NCBI RefSeq assembly: GCF_037042905.1
Contig: NC_087261.1
Location: 18,784,917 to 18,848,916 of the forward strand
Reading direction: 5' to 3'
Length of the DNA stretch: 64,000 nt
Source: Lytechinus pictus
Lineage: Eukaryota; Echinodermata; Echinoidea; Temnopleuroida; Toxopneustidae
The stretch's first letter is position 1; each line of letters opens with the position of its first letter. The notes under the pieces are model-generated. The model was not told the DNA's origin, did not search any database, and worked only from the letters and a program-made list of their open reading frames with translations. Shown piece by piece: positions 63,914 through 64,000 of this stretch. The position numbers and the translations under genes were made by a program.

Positions 63914-64000
63914 CTTTGGGGAAAGATGAGGAAGAGGAGTAAGGTCAACTTTTCAATCATTTATTGAATTTATGACAAGATCTGGTAAAGTTCCAGCCAG

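Noticed and set aside
18787..63913. A cluster of separate small lectin genes instead of one large gene
   Set aside because: No exon begins with a signal peptide, no stop occurs between domains, and phase matches at all 46 joins.

Overview
This window looks like nuclear DNA of an echinoderm, most likely a sea urchin. The reasons are intron-rich genes with GT/AG junctions, SUEL-type (sea urchin egg lectin) galactose/rhamnose-binding lectin domains, a dense load of short palindromic transposon relics, tRNA-like SINEs, long (ATC)n tracts and many ACATGTA words. There are no operons and nothing bacterial. The species call is inference.

Right two-thirds (18.0-64.0 kb, minus strand): one very large mosaic lectin gene. 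I could place 47 consecutive exons, from 63913 down to a stop codon at 18787. The reading frame is carried across every junction without a stop. The visible coding sequence is 9035 nt (about 3011 codons), and the 5' end lies beyond the window. Domain order from the N-terminal side: [F5/8C-TSP1-TSP1] three times, then three F5/8C domains, C-type lectin, two GBL (SUEL) domains, C-type lectin, F5/8C, Ig, GBL, WxxW (mucin-2/CILP type), GBL, fucolectin/tachylectin-4 type (FTP), four GBL, and a C-terminal PAN/apple domain. That is 27 domains, nearly all of carbohydrate- or matrix-binding families. No membrane segment is seen after the last domain, so the product is probably secreted. Every domain border is a phase-1 intron, the signature of exon shuffling. 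A decayed F5/8C exon lies inside one intron.

Left third (1-18 kb): mostly non-coding repeat DNA with one probable gene. This is a two-exon minus-strand gene (14673 to 12904) for a roughly 412-residue, very acidic protein with a short basic, Trp- and Cys-containing C-terminal tail (KWWKLLCCF). About 1.5 kb away, on the opposite strand, is a head-to-head second copy (about 15600-16450) broken by frameshifts and stops. It keeps the same tail, splice-acceptor region and poly(A) signal region, so it arose by DNA duplication rather than retrocopying.

Repeats: many short elements with terminal inverted repeats are present, including two with TTAA ends as in piggyBac-type elements. Others are a 494-bp foldback element built from about twenty small palindromes and flanked by a 6-bp direct repeat (35201-35694), a palindromic element inserted inside another (39971-40150), two long copies of a degenerate GGACCAAATGG foldback repeat, (ATT)n-tailed SINE-like copies, and several introns filled with (ATC)n. 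One 35-bp minisatellite has copied a splice acceptor of the lectin gene.
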